A DNA stretch of 6,597 nucleotides from Cellvibrionales bacterium (GTDB taxonomy: Bacteria > Pseudomonadota > Gammaproteobacteria > Pseudomonadales > UBA7434): positions 1 through 6,597 of the forward strand of contig DMZE01000151.1 of NCBI GenBank assembly GCA_003492055.1. Reading direction: 5' to 3'. Shown piece by piece: positions 1-6,308 of this stretch. Within the stretch, counting starts at the first letter, position 1. Every line of letters begins with the position of its first letter. Below the pieces are notes generated by a model, which was given only the letters and a program-made list of their open reading frames with translations, did not search any database and had not been told where the DNA came from. The translations under genes were made by a program, and so were the position numbers.

Positions 1-241
1 TGGTGTAAAAACAACAGGCTGCTCAGGTATGGCTTATGTATTAGAATTTGTCGACGAAGCCGATAATGATGATGCCGTATTTGAAAATCACGGTGTTAGC
101 TTAATCGTTGATCCAAAGAGTTTGGTCTATATCGATGGCACTGTTATGGACTTTGTCAAAGAAGGGTTAAATGAAGGGTTTGAATTTAAAAATCCAAATA
201 TTGCAGGCGAGTGCGGTTGCGGCGAAAGTTTTACCGTTTAA
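1..241 (+). CDS. iscA: Iron-sulfur cluster assembly A-type carrier IscA (3' part)
   Basis: Only the C-terminal 79 codons are in the window. The frame is open from the left edge (first full codon at base 2) to TAA at 239-241, and the ATG at 29 is an internal Met, not the start. The visible protein runs from [20 protein letters not shown] to [10 protein letters not shown] and matches E. coli IscA almost residue for residue. The three Cys that define A-type carriers are present: one in TTGCSG (codon at 20-22) and two in CGCGESF (codons at 212-214 and 218-220). In the family these bind iron or an Fe-S cluster, which is passed from the IscU scaffold to apo-targets in the cytoplasm. It is followed 38 bp later by hscB, as expected for an isc operon. 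The N-terminal quarter or so and the start codon lie outside the window. Confidence 0.97.
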   Translation, partial: GVKTTGCSGMAYVLEFVDEADNDDAVFENHGVSLIVDPKSLVYIDGTVMDFVKEGLNEGFEFKNPNIAGECGCGESFTV

Positions 242-279
242 CGTGAGCGCATATTTAAATAAGGTTTGCAGTTAATACC

Positions 280-834
280 GTGAATGATACCGTGAAACTC
301 GAACACAATTTTTTTACCCTCATGGGGCAGGCGCAGCAATTTACTGTTGATCGTGCTGCCCTCAAAAAACGTTTTCGCACTTTGCAGCGTGAGTATCATC
401 CCGATCGCTTTGCGGCTAAAACGCCTCAAGAGCAGCGTTTAGCGGTGCAGTTCTCTGCACATCTGAATACCGCTTTTGCAACTTTAGATAATCCCGTTAA
501 GCGCGCTACGCATATGCTTGAATTATCAGGCGTCACGATTGATCATCAAAATAGTACGATTAAAGATCCCGTTTTTTTAATGCAGCAAATGGAAACGAGA
601 GAGGCCTTTGATGATGCGCGAGCCGATAATGATCTGCCCGCATTAGAATCATTATTGAATCAAGTTAATAGTCAGTTTCAAGCGTGTCAGCAAGACTTTG
701 CAGCACTGTTCGATGCGTCTCAATTGTCGGCATCAGCGGATGAAAAAAACGTGCGTGATACCGTGGGTAAAATGCAGTTTTATGAAAAGCTCAGCGATGA
801 GCTAACCTCACTTATTCGTTCGCTAACCCAATAG
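280..834 (+). CDS. hscB: J-domain co-chaperone HscB of Fe-S cluster assembly
   Basis: HscB is a cytoplasmic J-protein that delivers the scaffold IscU to the Hsp70 HscA and stimulates its ATPase. The 184-residue product has an N-terminal J domain with the diagnostic HPD motif at residues 40-42 (EYHPDRF). A C-terminal helical domain with [10 protein letters not shown] around residues 99-108 matches the FLMEQLELRE segment of E. coli HscB, part of its IscU-binding region. E. coli HscB is 171 residues with HPD at 32-34, so this protein is about 8 residues longer at the N terminus if the GTG at 280 is used. The only Shine-Dalgarno-like run upstream (AAGG, 261-264) is 15 bases away, which is far, and a second in-frame GTG at 292 is a possible start. 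The stop at 832-834 is 11 bases before hscA. Identity is secure; the exact start is not. Confidence 0.95.
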   Translation: MNDTVKLEHNFFTLMGQAQQFTVDRAALKKRFRTLQREYHPDRFAAKTPQEQRLAVQFSAHLNTAFATLDNPVKRATHMLELSGVTIDHQNSTIKDPVFLMQQMETREAFDDARADNDLPALESLLNQVNSQFQACQQDFAALFDASQLSASADEKNVRDTVGKMQFYEKLSDELTSLIRSLTQ

Positions 835-845
835 GTTTAAAGCCC

Positions 846-2765
846 GTGGCATTACTTCAAATATCCGAACCAGGACAATCACCGGTACCGCATCAGTTTA
901 AGCGTGCCATTGGTATTGATCTTGGCACGACTAATTCTTTGGTTGCAGCGGTGGCTAATAAGGGTGGTGCGGATAACGGTGTTGCGAAAGTTATTAACGA
1001 TGCTGAGGGCAGGGCTATATTGCCATCGGTTGTTCATTACAATGACTCGGGCGCTCAATGTGTCGGTTATGAGGCGCAAGCCATTGCTGCCGATGATCCT
1101 TTCAATACCTTGGCTTCTTTTAAACGCTTGATGGGACGTGGGTTAAATGATGTTAGCGATACATCACAATTTCAAATTGTTACGCCGAATAATGCCTTAG
1201 CAGATAGCACAAATAAAAATGATGTTATTCGTATTGCGACGGCGGCAGGTGAAGTTACTGCCACGCAGGCCTCGGCAGAAATTTTAAAATGTCTAACGGC
1301 GCGTGCCGCCGACGCATTAGGTGGTGCCATTGAAGGTGCGGTCATTACCGTGCCAGCTTATTTTGATGATGCACAACGTCAGGCAACAAAAGATGCAGCA
1401 ACTTTGGCTGGTTTGAACGTACTGCGTTTAATCAATGAGCCGACGGCTGCTGCTGTCGCTTATGGCTTAGATAAAGCCGATGATCGCTATATCGTAGTTT
1501 ATGATTTAGGTGGCGGTACATTTGATGTCTCCATTTTGCAGCTTAGCGAAGGTGTTTTTGAGGTGCTATCCACCGGTGGTAACTCTGCACTGGGTGGTGA
1601 TGATTTTGATTTAGCCATTGTTCAGTGGGCTTTATCGCAAGCCAATATTTCGGCAGAACAGTTATCTGCACAGGAATATCGTCGTTTATTAATCGATGCT
1701 AGGGCGGCGAAAGAATCGCTGACTGATAATGATTCAGTAGCGGTATCTATCCAGTCTTCCTTGGTGGTTTGGGCGGGTGAGCTCAGTCGAGAGACCTTTG
1801 ATGGGTTAATTGATACTTTAGTAACAGCAACGATAGCCGCTTGTAAGGCCAGCTTAAATGACGCCGACTTAACTGCCGGTGAAATCGCTGATGTCGTTTT
1901 GGTAGGTGGTTCAACGCGTGTGCCTTTGGTGCGAGAGCGAGTCACTGCATTATTTCAGCAAGCGCCAAAAACTGATGTCGATCCTGACCAAGTGGTTGCC
2001 TTAGGTGCTGCTATTCAGGCCGATAGTTTAATTGGTAATAACCGCGACAGTGATTTACTGTTATTGGATGTTATTCCTTTGTCGCTAGGCATAGAAACAA
2101 TGGGCGGTCTGGTCGAAAAAATCATTCATCGCAACACGTCTATCCCTTCAACGCGCGCGCAAGAATTTACGACTTATAAAGATGGTCAAACGGCTTTGGC
2201 GGTTCATGTTGTGCAGGGCGAGCGTGATTTAGTCAGTGATTGTCGATCATTAGCGCGTTTTGAGTTGCGTGGTATACCGCCAATGGTTGCCGGTGCTGCG
2301 CGCATTGAAGTGGTATTTAATGTCGATGCCGATGGTATTCTTGATGTCAGTGCTAAAGAAGCGATAACCGGCGTCAGCGCTCATGTTCAGGTTAAGCCTT
2401 CTTATGGTTTGGAAGAGTCAGAAATAGCGCAGATGTTAAAAGCCTCCTATTCGCATGCCAGTGAAGACCGAGATGCGCGAATGCTTGCCGAGCAGCGTGT
2501 TGAAGCTGAAGGTTTAGTCGACGCTGTTAATATGGCTTTAGCGCAAGACGGTCATTTATTGAATGATGCTGAGCGCACAGAGATTGATGCTGCTATTGCG
2601 GCAGCCTTAGCGATTGCAGGACAGAGTGATGCGCAAGCGATTAGTGATGCGGTTGCCGCATTAGGTCGTGTGACAGATACCTTTGCCACCCGTAGAATGG
2701 ATCAAAGCGTACGTGCTGCATTGCAAGGAAAAAGTATTGATGATGTTGCCGATGGGTCGCTGTGA
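846..2765 (+). CDS. hscA: Fe-S assembly Hsp70 chaperone HscA
   Basis: HscA is the dedicated Hsp70 of the ISC system. In the family it binds the LPPVK motif of IscU and uses ATP, with HscB, to promote cluster transfer from the scaffold. The 639-residue product opens with [12 protein letters not shown], nearly identical to E. coli HscA, which supports the GTG start at 846. The three Hsp70 signatures are intact: IDLGTTNS at residues 24-31, [10 protein letters not shown] at about 218-227, and VVLVGGSTR at 350-358. The peptide-binding domain begins near [12 protein letters not shown] (about 404) and contains the conserved [12 protein letters not shown] stretch. The end carries [15 protein letters not shown], close to the E. 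coli C terminus. It is about 23 residues longer than E. coli HscA (616), with extra residues mainly in the nucleotide-binding domain after signature 1 and around residues 97-130. It lies 11 bases after hscB, so translation is probably coupled. Confidence 0.97.
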   Translation: MALLQISEPGQSPVPHQFKRAIGIDLGTTNSLVAAVANKGGADNGVAKVINDAEGRAILPSVVHYNDSGAQCVGYEAQAIAADDPFNTLASFKRLMGRGLNDVSDTSQFQIVTPNNALADSTNKNDVIRIATAAGEVTATQASAEILKCLTARAADALGGAIEGAVITVPAYFDDAQRQATKDAATLAGLNVLRLINEPTAAAVAYGLDKADDRYIVVYDLGGGTFDVSILQLSEGVFEVLSTGGNSALGGDDFDLAIVQWALSQANISAEQLSAQEYRRLLIDARAAKESLTDNDSVAVSIQSSLVVWAGELSRETFDGLIDTLVTATIAACKASLNDADLTAGEIADVVLVGGSTRVPLVRERVTALFQQAPKTDVDPDQVVALGAAIQADSLIGNNRDSDLLLLDVIPLSLGIETMGGLVEKIIHRNTSIPSTRAQEFTTYKDGQTALAVHVVQGERDLVSDCRSLARFELRGIPPMVAGAARIEVVFNVDADGILDVSAKEAITGVSAHVQVKPSYGLEESEIAQMLKASYSHASEDRDARMLAEQRVEAEGLVDAVNMALAQDGHLLNDAERTEIDAAIAAALAIAGQSDAQAISDAVAALGRVTDTFATRRMDQSVRAALQGKSIDDVADGSL

Positions 2766-2840
2766 TAATGTTTATGCATTGTAATACATGAATTTGAAAC
2801 TGGTTTTAACCGTATTTTATTTTATTGGAGCTCGTCTTAT

Positions 2841-3173
2841 ATGCCGCAAATAATTGTTTTACCGCATGCGGAAATTGCCCCCGATGGCGCAGCAGTAGAA
2901 GCGAAGAAAGGGGAGACTGTTTGTGACGCATTGTTGCGTAATCATATTGATATTGATCATGCCTGCGAAAAATCTTGCGCCTGTACGACGTGTCATATTG
3001 TTGTTCGTGAAGGCTTTGAATCGCTTTCGGAGGCCGATGAATTAGAAGAAGATTATCTCGATAAGGCTTGGGGCTTAGAGCCTGAGAGTCGCTTAAGCTG
3101 TCAGGCCTTTGTTGCCGATACGGATTTAGTGGTTGAGATTCCCAAGTACACCATTAACCATGCTCGTGAATAA
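2841..3173 (+). CDS. fdx: ISC-type [2Fe-2S] ferredoxin
   Basis: This adrenodoxin-like [2Fe-2S] ferredoxin supplies electrons during cluster assembly on IscU in the cytoplasm. The 110-residue product aligns end to end with E. coli Fdx (111 residues). The cluster ligands expected from the family are Cys42, Cys48 and Cys51 within ACEKSCACTTCH, plus Cys87 in RLSCQAF. The extra conserved Cys46 is also present. The C-terminal VVEIPKYTINHARE is the family's typical ending, with a terminal His missing relative to E. coli. The ATG at 2841 is preceded by TGGAG at 2826-2830 with a 10-base gap. It begins 75 bp after hscA, the widest gap in this part of the operon, and is followed by iscX after 38 bp. Confidence 0.97.
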   Translation: MPQIIVLPHAEIAPDGAAVEAKKGETVCDALLRNHIDIDHACEKSCACTTCHIVVREGFESLSEADELEEDYLDKAWGLEPESRLSCQAFVADTDLVVEIPKYTINHARE

Positions 3174-3211
3174 ACAAAGCGTTTAATACAGAAATTAAGA
3201 GAGAGAGACTT

Positions 3212-3406
3212 ATGCGCTGGACAGATGTAAATGATATTGCCATTGAGCTTTATGACGCTCACCCTGATGTTGACCCTCAGTACGTCAACTTTGTTGATTT
3301 GCGTAACTGGGTTTTGGCATTAGAAGGCTTTGACGACAATGCTGATCGCTGCGGTGAAAAAATTCTTGAAGGTATACAAATGGCGTGGATGGAAGAGGCT
3401 TCTTAA
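3212..3406 (+). CDS. iscX: Fe-S cluster assembly protein IscX
   Basis: IscX is a small acidic protein that binds the cysteine desulfurase IscS and also iron. In the family it is regarded as a modulator of cluster formation rather than an essential component. The 64-residue product (E. coli IscX is 66) keeps the family's features: RWTDVNDIAIELYDAHPDVDP at the N terminus, the central W in LRNWVLALEGFDD, and the ending EKILEGIQMAWMEEA. It is rich in Asp and Glu throughout. The ATG at 3212 follows a purine-rich AGAGAGAGA run. It is the last gene of the isc cluster, and an intrinsic terminator lies about 35 bp beyond its stop. Confidence 0.95.
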   Translation: MRWTDVNDIAIELYDAHPDVDPQYVNFVDLRNWVLALEGFDDNADRCGEKILEGIQMAWMEEAS

Positions 3407-3439
3407 TTAAAGTTTTTTGCAGTCCATATAGCGGTTTTT

Positions 3440-3480
3440 AAAAGGCTCTGAGAGTGATTCTCAGGGCCTTTTTTGTTTTA
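3440..3480 (+). terminator. Intrinsic terminator of the isc operon
   Basis: A 12-bp inverted repeat pairs AAGGCTCTGAGA (3442-3453) with TCTCAGGGCCTT (3459-3470) around a 5-base loop. One pair is a G-U wobble and all others are Watson-Crick. Two more A-T pairs can extend the base, and the right arm runs into a T-rich tract (TTTTTTGTTTTA). It begins 34 bases after the iscX stop and should separate the isc transcript from the promoter and genes downstream. Confidence 0.93.
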
Positions 3481-3520
3481 AAGCGACGGTACTGCTGAAT
3501 ATCTATCTCTTAAACAAGAG

Positions 3521-3549
3521 TTGACAAAAAGGCAACGTTGGCCTATATT
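3521..3549 (+). promoter_or_regulatory. Sigma-70 promoter of the higBA module
   Basis: A perfect -35 hexamer TTGACA (3521-3526) is followed, after exactly 17 bp, by TATATT (3544-3549), a 5/6 match to the -10 consensus. The start of transcription should be near 3556, giving a leader of about 75 bases before the toxin start. It lies just after the isc terminator, so the module has independent transcription. Repeated elements overlapping the -35 and following the start point suggest autoregulation. The match is read directly from the sequence; promoter activity is inferred. Confidence 0.85.
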
Positions 3550-3576
3550 GCTTGGGCAGGTTGCCAAAAAGGAAAC
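3525..3576 (+). repeat. Paired repeat in the higBA control region, candidate operator
   Basis: CAAAAAGGCAAC (3525-3536) and CAAAAAGGAAAC (3565-3576) match at 11 of 12 bases and lie 40 bp apart, close to four helical turns. The first overlaps the -35 hexamer and the second lies just past the predicted transcription start. The same segment also has an inverted pair GGCAAC (3531-3536) / GTTGCC (3560-3565) and the short palindrome CAACGTTG (3533-3540). Antitoxins of this kind usually repress their own operon by binding palindromes around the promoter, so HigA and the HigBA complex are the expected ligands. Which of the overlapping repeats is the real operator cannot be decided here. Confidence 0.5.
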
Positions 3577-3618
3577 CGGATTAAAGCCGGATTGTGCTTA
3601 AAAGGGAATGAAACTAAA

Positions 3619-3622
3619 AGGA
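3619..3622 (+). promoter_or_regulatory. Shine-Dalgarno site that sets the higB start
   Basis: AGGA at 3619-3622 (within AAAAGGAA) lies 7 bases before the GTG at 3630 but only 1 base before the upstream in-frame GTG at 3624. This favours 3630 as the true start, which also gives the MHVI N terminus typical of the family. A third in-frame GTG at 3636 is less likely. Confidence 0.7.
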
Positions 3623-3629
3623 AGTGCTT

Positions 3630-3941
3630 GTGCACGTGATATCGAGAAAGCCATTTAGAGATGCAGCCGAGAAATACTCCAATGATGCTATTGCGATTGA
3701 GCGAAGCTATCAGGTTTTAAAACGTGGCGATTTTAAAACCCCAGCAGGCTTAAGGCGTGTTTTTCCATCGTTGGATAACTTTAAGTATAAAGATAGATGG
3801 TGGGTGATTGATATTGGTGGCAACAACTTACGCTTGCTGGCTTTTATTGAATTTAAAGACAGTCGTCTTTTTGTAAAGCATATTGTTAATCATGCCGAGT
3901 ACGATAAGTTGTGTAAGCGCTATGTTAAGGGGTCCAAGTAA
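3630..3941 (+). CDS. higB: HigB-type mRNA interferase toxin (YgjN family)
   Basis: This is the toxin of a type II toxin-antitoxin pair. Characterised family members are RelE-fold, ribosome-dependent mRNA interferases that cleave translated mRNA in the cytoplasm and are neutralised by HigA. The 103-residue product begins MHVISRKPFRDAAEKY, comparable to the MHLI start of E. coli YgjN. It carries the family's conserved core: VFPSLDNFKY (44-53), WVIDIGGNNLRL (58-69) and KHIVNHAEYDKL (83-94). Basic and aromatic residues are spread through these segments, as expected for an RNase. A GTG at 3624 would add two residues, but the ribosome binding site favours 3630. The stop at 3939-3941 is one base before the antitoxin ATG, so the pair is translationally coupled. 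The toxin-first order is typical of hig loci. The reading frame and core motifs look intact, so I infer an active toxin. Confidence 0.92.
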   Translation: MHVISRKPFRDAAEKYSNDAIAIERSYQVLKRGDFKTPAGLRRVFPSLDNFKYKDRWWVIDIGGNNLRLLAFIEFKDSRLFVKHIVNHAEYDKLCKRYVKGSK

Positions 3942-3942
3942 T

Positions 3943-4359
3943 ATGGGATTTGCAGCAGTCAAAGAAAAAGCACGGGCGCTTTTTGATGAGGCGTCTTTTA
4001 TCAGTCGTATCAATAATAATGCGGAGTATCAGGAAGCGTTGGTATTAATGAATGAGCTGATTGATGATTATGATAATCAAAAAGCCTTAATCGAAGTGCT
4101 GTCTGTTTCCATTGAGCAATGGGAAAGCACGGCTCCTGAATTTGCACCATTCAATAAGCGTATTGCCAAGCTTGATAGTGATCTAACCCTGTTGAAAGTG
4201 CTGATGGAACAGTATGGTTTAGGTGTTTCTGATCTACCCGAAGTTGGCAGCAAGTCGCTAATATCTAGGATTTTAAGTGGTGAGCGAAGCCTCACAAAAA
4301 AACATATTCATACATTAAGTCAGCGCTTTGGTATTAGCCCCGCATTATTTTTTGGCTAG
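3943..4359 (+). CDS. higA: HigA-type antitoxin with C-terminal helix-turn-helix (YgjM family)
   Basis: This is the partner antitoxin, expected to bind HigB and repress the higBA promoter. The 138-residue product has the same length as E. coli YgjM and matches its layout. The N-terminal helical part includes YQEALVLMNELIDD (29-42) and WESTAPEFAPFN (60-71). A C-terminal XRE-like DNA-binding domain follows at about residues 81-137, including LMEQYGLGVSDLPEVGSKSL, SRILSGERSLT and the closing RFGISPALFFG. The frame is open back to 3883, but ATG 3943 is the sensible start: it is one base after the higB stop, has AAGGGG at 3927-3932 inside higB as ribosome binding site, and gives the family's length. 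No terminator follows, and the next gene begins 62 bp later. Confidence 0.92.
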   Translation: MGFAAVKEKARALFDEASFISRINNNAEYQEALVLMNELIDDYDNQKALIEVLSVSIEQWESTAPEFAPFNKRIAKLDSDLTLLKVLMEQYGLGVSDLPEVGSKSLISRILSGERSLTKKHIHTLSQRFGISPALFFG

Positions 4360-4421
4360 CCAGCCTAGTGCTTAAGGGATAAAATAAGAACAAGAATTAA
4401 TCATAATAAGAGTCATATATT

Positions 4422-4715
4422 TTGCGTAAACTTCTCGGTTATGTCTTGTTAGCCATTTCCTGTTTGGCCTGGTTAACAGTCCCAATTATTCCTTTTTTAT
4501 CTTTGTCAGCGGTAGAAAAAGCCAGCTGGGTAGGCGGTATTATCATTTTTGCTGAAATAGCATGGTGGCTAGCTATGCCTTTGCTGGGTAAAGAAATTAT
4601 TGCCTGGTGTAAAAGCGCATGGCAGTGGTGTAAGCGCGTTCTCGGTTTTCGTTCTGCTGAGTCTCTCGTTGATGATGCGCCTGCAGCGGTTGCCGTAAAA
4701 GTAGTTAAAGAATAA
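4422..4715 (+). CDS. Small two-helix inner-membrane protein, function unknown
   Basis: The 97-residue product has two hydrophobic segments likely to span the membrane. The first is about residues 4-28 and ends in PIIPFLSLS. The second is about 36-55 and contains AEIAWWLAMPLL. A short GKE motif (56-58) follows, then an amphipathic Trp- and Lys-rich stretch (WCKSAWQWCKRVLGF) and a hydrophilic Ala/Val-rich tail. The start is TTG at 4422, with AAGAG at 4408-4412 nine bases upstream; no in-frame ATG is available. The pattern of an MRKLLG-like start, a PF-L-LS loop and an AEI-W...LLGKE second helix resembles the small 'transporter suffix domain' proteins seen alone or at the ends of RND transporters. 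I make that comparison from memory and hold it with moderate confidence. No catalytic motif is visible and no transporter gene is adjacent. It lies between higA and ispG, and co-transcription with either is possible. Confidence 0.7.
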   Translation: MRKLLGYVLLAISCLAWLTVPIIPFLSLSAVEKASWVGGIIIFAEIAWWLAMPLLGKEIIAWCKSAWQWCKRVLGFRSAESLVDDAPAAVAVKVVKE

Positions 4716-4813
4716 GCCTATATTGTGTCTTTGTTTAGCTGGTTGAATAATGCCAGCTGCGTTAAAATCCTTGCCAATCGTTCAGTCTTACCGTTATTGA
4801 TAGGATTATCCTT

Positions 4814-6052
4814 ATGTCATTGGTTCCTCGAGCCGCCGCATTTACCTCTGCACGCAAGCGCCATGCCGTTAAGGTTGGCAATGTTATTGTGGGTGGTGAT
4901 TCACCTGTGGTCGTGCAATCTATGACGAATACTGATACAGCTGATATTGATGGTACTGCGCAGCAAATTATTGAGTTGGCAGAGGCGGGTTCTGAGCTAG
5001 TACGGATTACGGTTAATAATGATGAATCAGCAGCAGCCGTTCCCTATATTAAAGAGCGTCTGCAAATTAGAAACATATCCGTGCCACTGGTCGGTGACTT
5101 TCATTTTAACGGCCATAAATTACTCTCTGATAATCCAGCCTGTGCCGAAGCGTTAGATAAGTACCGTATTAATCCGGGTAATGTGGGCCGTGGTGCAAAA
5201 AAAGATGCACAGTTTAGCGAGATGATAGAAATTGCTTGTCGCTATGATAAACCTGTTCGCATTGGTGTTAACTGGGGAAGTCTCGATCAAGCCTTGTTGG
5301 CTCGCTTGTTAGATGAAAACGCTAAGCTTGCAGTGCCGCGTGATTTACAGCTTATTATGCAAGACGCCGTGATTCAGTCGGCGCTTGAAAGTGCTGTGCT
5401 GGCAGAAGAGGTGGGTCTTGGTCGCGATAAAATTATTCTTTCTTGTAAAACCAGTCATGTTCAAGATTTGGTTGCCATTTATCGTCGTCTAGCCGCGCAA
5501 TCGGATTACGCACTACATTTGGGTTTAACCGAAGCGGGCATGGGTTCAAAAGGCATAGTGGCATCAACGGCGGCTTTGTCGCTGCTACTGCAAGACAATA
5601 TTGGCGATACTATTCGTATTTCTCTAACGCCCGAACCGGGTGGCAGTCGAATAAAAGAAGTACAAGTTGCGCAAGAAATTCTGCAAACTATGGGTTTGCG
5701 CGCTTTTACGCCTATGGTTATTGCTTGCCCGGGTTGTGGCCGGACTACTAGTACTTACTTTCAGCAGTTAGCCGAGGATATTCAAAGCTACTTGCGCAAT
5801 CAAATGCCGGTTTGGCGTGATAAACATCCCGGTGTCGAAAATATGAGTGTGGCCGTTATGGGTTGCGTAGTGAATGGTCCAGGCGAAAGCAAGCATGCCA
5901 ATATTGGTATAAGCCTACCCGGTACTGGCGAGCGGCCAGTCGCACCGGTTTATATTGATGGCGAGAAAGATGTGACCTTAAAAGGTGAGCATATAGCCGA
6001 AGAGTTTCAGGCGCTGGTTCAAGACTATGTGGTTGCTCATTATTCCTCATAA
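4814..6052 (+). CDS. ispG: 4-hydroxy-3-methylbut-2-enyl diphosphate synthase IspG (GcpE), long form
   Basis: IspG converts 2-C-methyl-D-erythritol 2,4-cyclodiphosphate to HMBPP, the penultimate step of the MEP isoprenoid pathway, using a [4Fe-4S] cluster and reduced flavodoxin or ferredoxin. The 412-residue product contains the expected landmarks: [21 protein letters not shown] near the start, [46 protein letters not shown] and [14 protein letters not shown]. The three cluster cysteines are Cys305 and Cys308 (ACPGCGR) and Cys351 in [10 protein letters not shown], and Glu358, the usual fourth ligand, is present. The ATG at 4814 has TAGGA at 4801-4805 eight bases upstream. The protein is longer than E. 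coli IspG (372). It carries a longer spacer between the CxxC and the third Cys (42 residues against about 31) and a different central region, like the long form common in alpha- and betaproteobacteria. It is 98 bp after the membrane protein gene. No terminator is apparent downstream. Confidence 0.96.
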   Translation: MSLVPRAAAFTSARKRHAVKVGNVIVGGDSPVVVQSMTNTDTADIDGTAQQIIELAEAGSELVRITVNNDESAAAVPYIKERLQIRNISVPLVGDFHFNGHKLLSDNPACAEALDKYRINPGNVGRGAKKDAQFSEMIEIACRYDKPVRIGVNWGSLDQALLARLLDENAKLAVPRDLQLIMQDAVIQSALESAVLAEEVGLGRDKIILSCKTSHVQDLVAIYRRLAAQSDYALHLGLTEAGMGSKGIVASTAALSLLLQDNIGDTIRISLTPEPGGSRIKEVQVAQEILQTMGLRAFTPMVIACPGCGRTTSTYFQQLAEDIQSYLRNQMPVWRDKHPGVENMSVAVMGCVVNGPGESKHANIGISLPGTGERPVAPVYIDGEKDVTLKGEHIAEEFQALVQDYVVAHYSS

Positions 6053-6170
6053 GCAATAGGTGGTCGGGGCGCTGCAGGCTTGGCTTGGCGTTTTACCGCA
6101 TTTATGCACTTTTCTTTGTAACTTCATGAATTAAATACAATTTTAGTCTCTTGTTTAACTCCTCTTTCAA

Positions 6171-6199
6171 TTGCGATCGAACCGCTTAATCTCTATAAT
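6171..6199 (+). promoter_or_regulatory. Sigma-70 promoter of ndk
   Basis: TTGCGA (6171-6176, 4/6 match to the -35 consensus) is followed by a 17-bp spacer and a perfect TATAAT (6194-6199). Transcription should begin near 6206, leaving a leader of about 100 bases before the ndk ATG. It sits in the 256-bp spacer after ispG. The rest of that spacer shows no clear terminator or other gene, apart from a possible six-codon leader frame at 6233-6253. Confidence 0.75.
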
Positions 6200-6308
6200 T
6201 CGCCGTCTTTACTTACCCTTATAAGCCTAGCTATGAATACTTGCTGTCGGTGAGTGTTGGTTGGTTTTGTAACCTTTTGAAATTATTAGTTAAATCGGAG
6301 ATTCACCC

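Noticed and set aside
570..576. Run of seven T in hscB as a possible frameshift site
   Set aside because: The frame stays open through it and the protein matches the HscB family on both sides, so there is no sign of slippage or error.
2794..2823. Possible promoter before fdx (TTGAAA, 18 bp, TATTTT)
   Set aside because: The -10 matches only 4/6 and the AT-rich 75-bp gap would give such matches by chance; fdx is expected to be read from the isc operon transcript.
3608..3658. 16-codon frame starting at ATG 3608 overlapping the higB start
   Set aside because: The AGGG before it leaves only one base to the ATG, the peptide resembles nothing known, and it is probably chance.
3883..3942. Upstream extension of the higA frame to ATG 3883
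   Set aside because: It overlaps higB by 59 bases. The ATG at 3943 has a suitable ribosome binding site and gives the 138-residue family length.
4402..4421. -10-like CATAAT and TATATT before the small membrane protein gene
   Set aside because: Neither has a -35 match 16-18 bp upstream, and the second abuts the start codon.
4734..4768. Possible promoter before ispG with a -10-like TAAAAT at 4763-4768
   Set aside because: No -35-like hexamer lies at a workable distance; TTGAAT at 4743 leaves only 14 bp.
4725..4925. 66-codon frame on the + strand overlapping the start of ispG
   Set aside because: Its second half lies inside ispG in another frame, it has no recognisable motif, and ispG has a clear start and ribosome binding site.
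5856..6056. Minus-strand frame opposite the end of ispG
   Set aside because: It lies almost entirely antisense to conserved ispG codons and has no family resemblance; the other minus-strand frames opposite hscB, hscA, higB and higA are likewise shadows.
6053..6110. Possible terminator after ispG
   Set aside because: The GC-rich stretch contains CTGCAG and short repeats, but I could not pair a stable stem followed by a T run.
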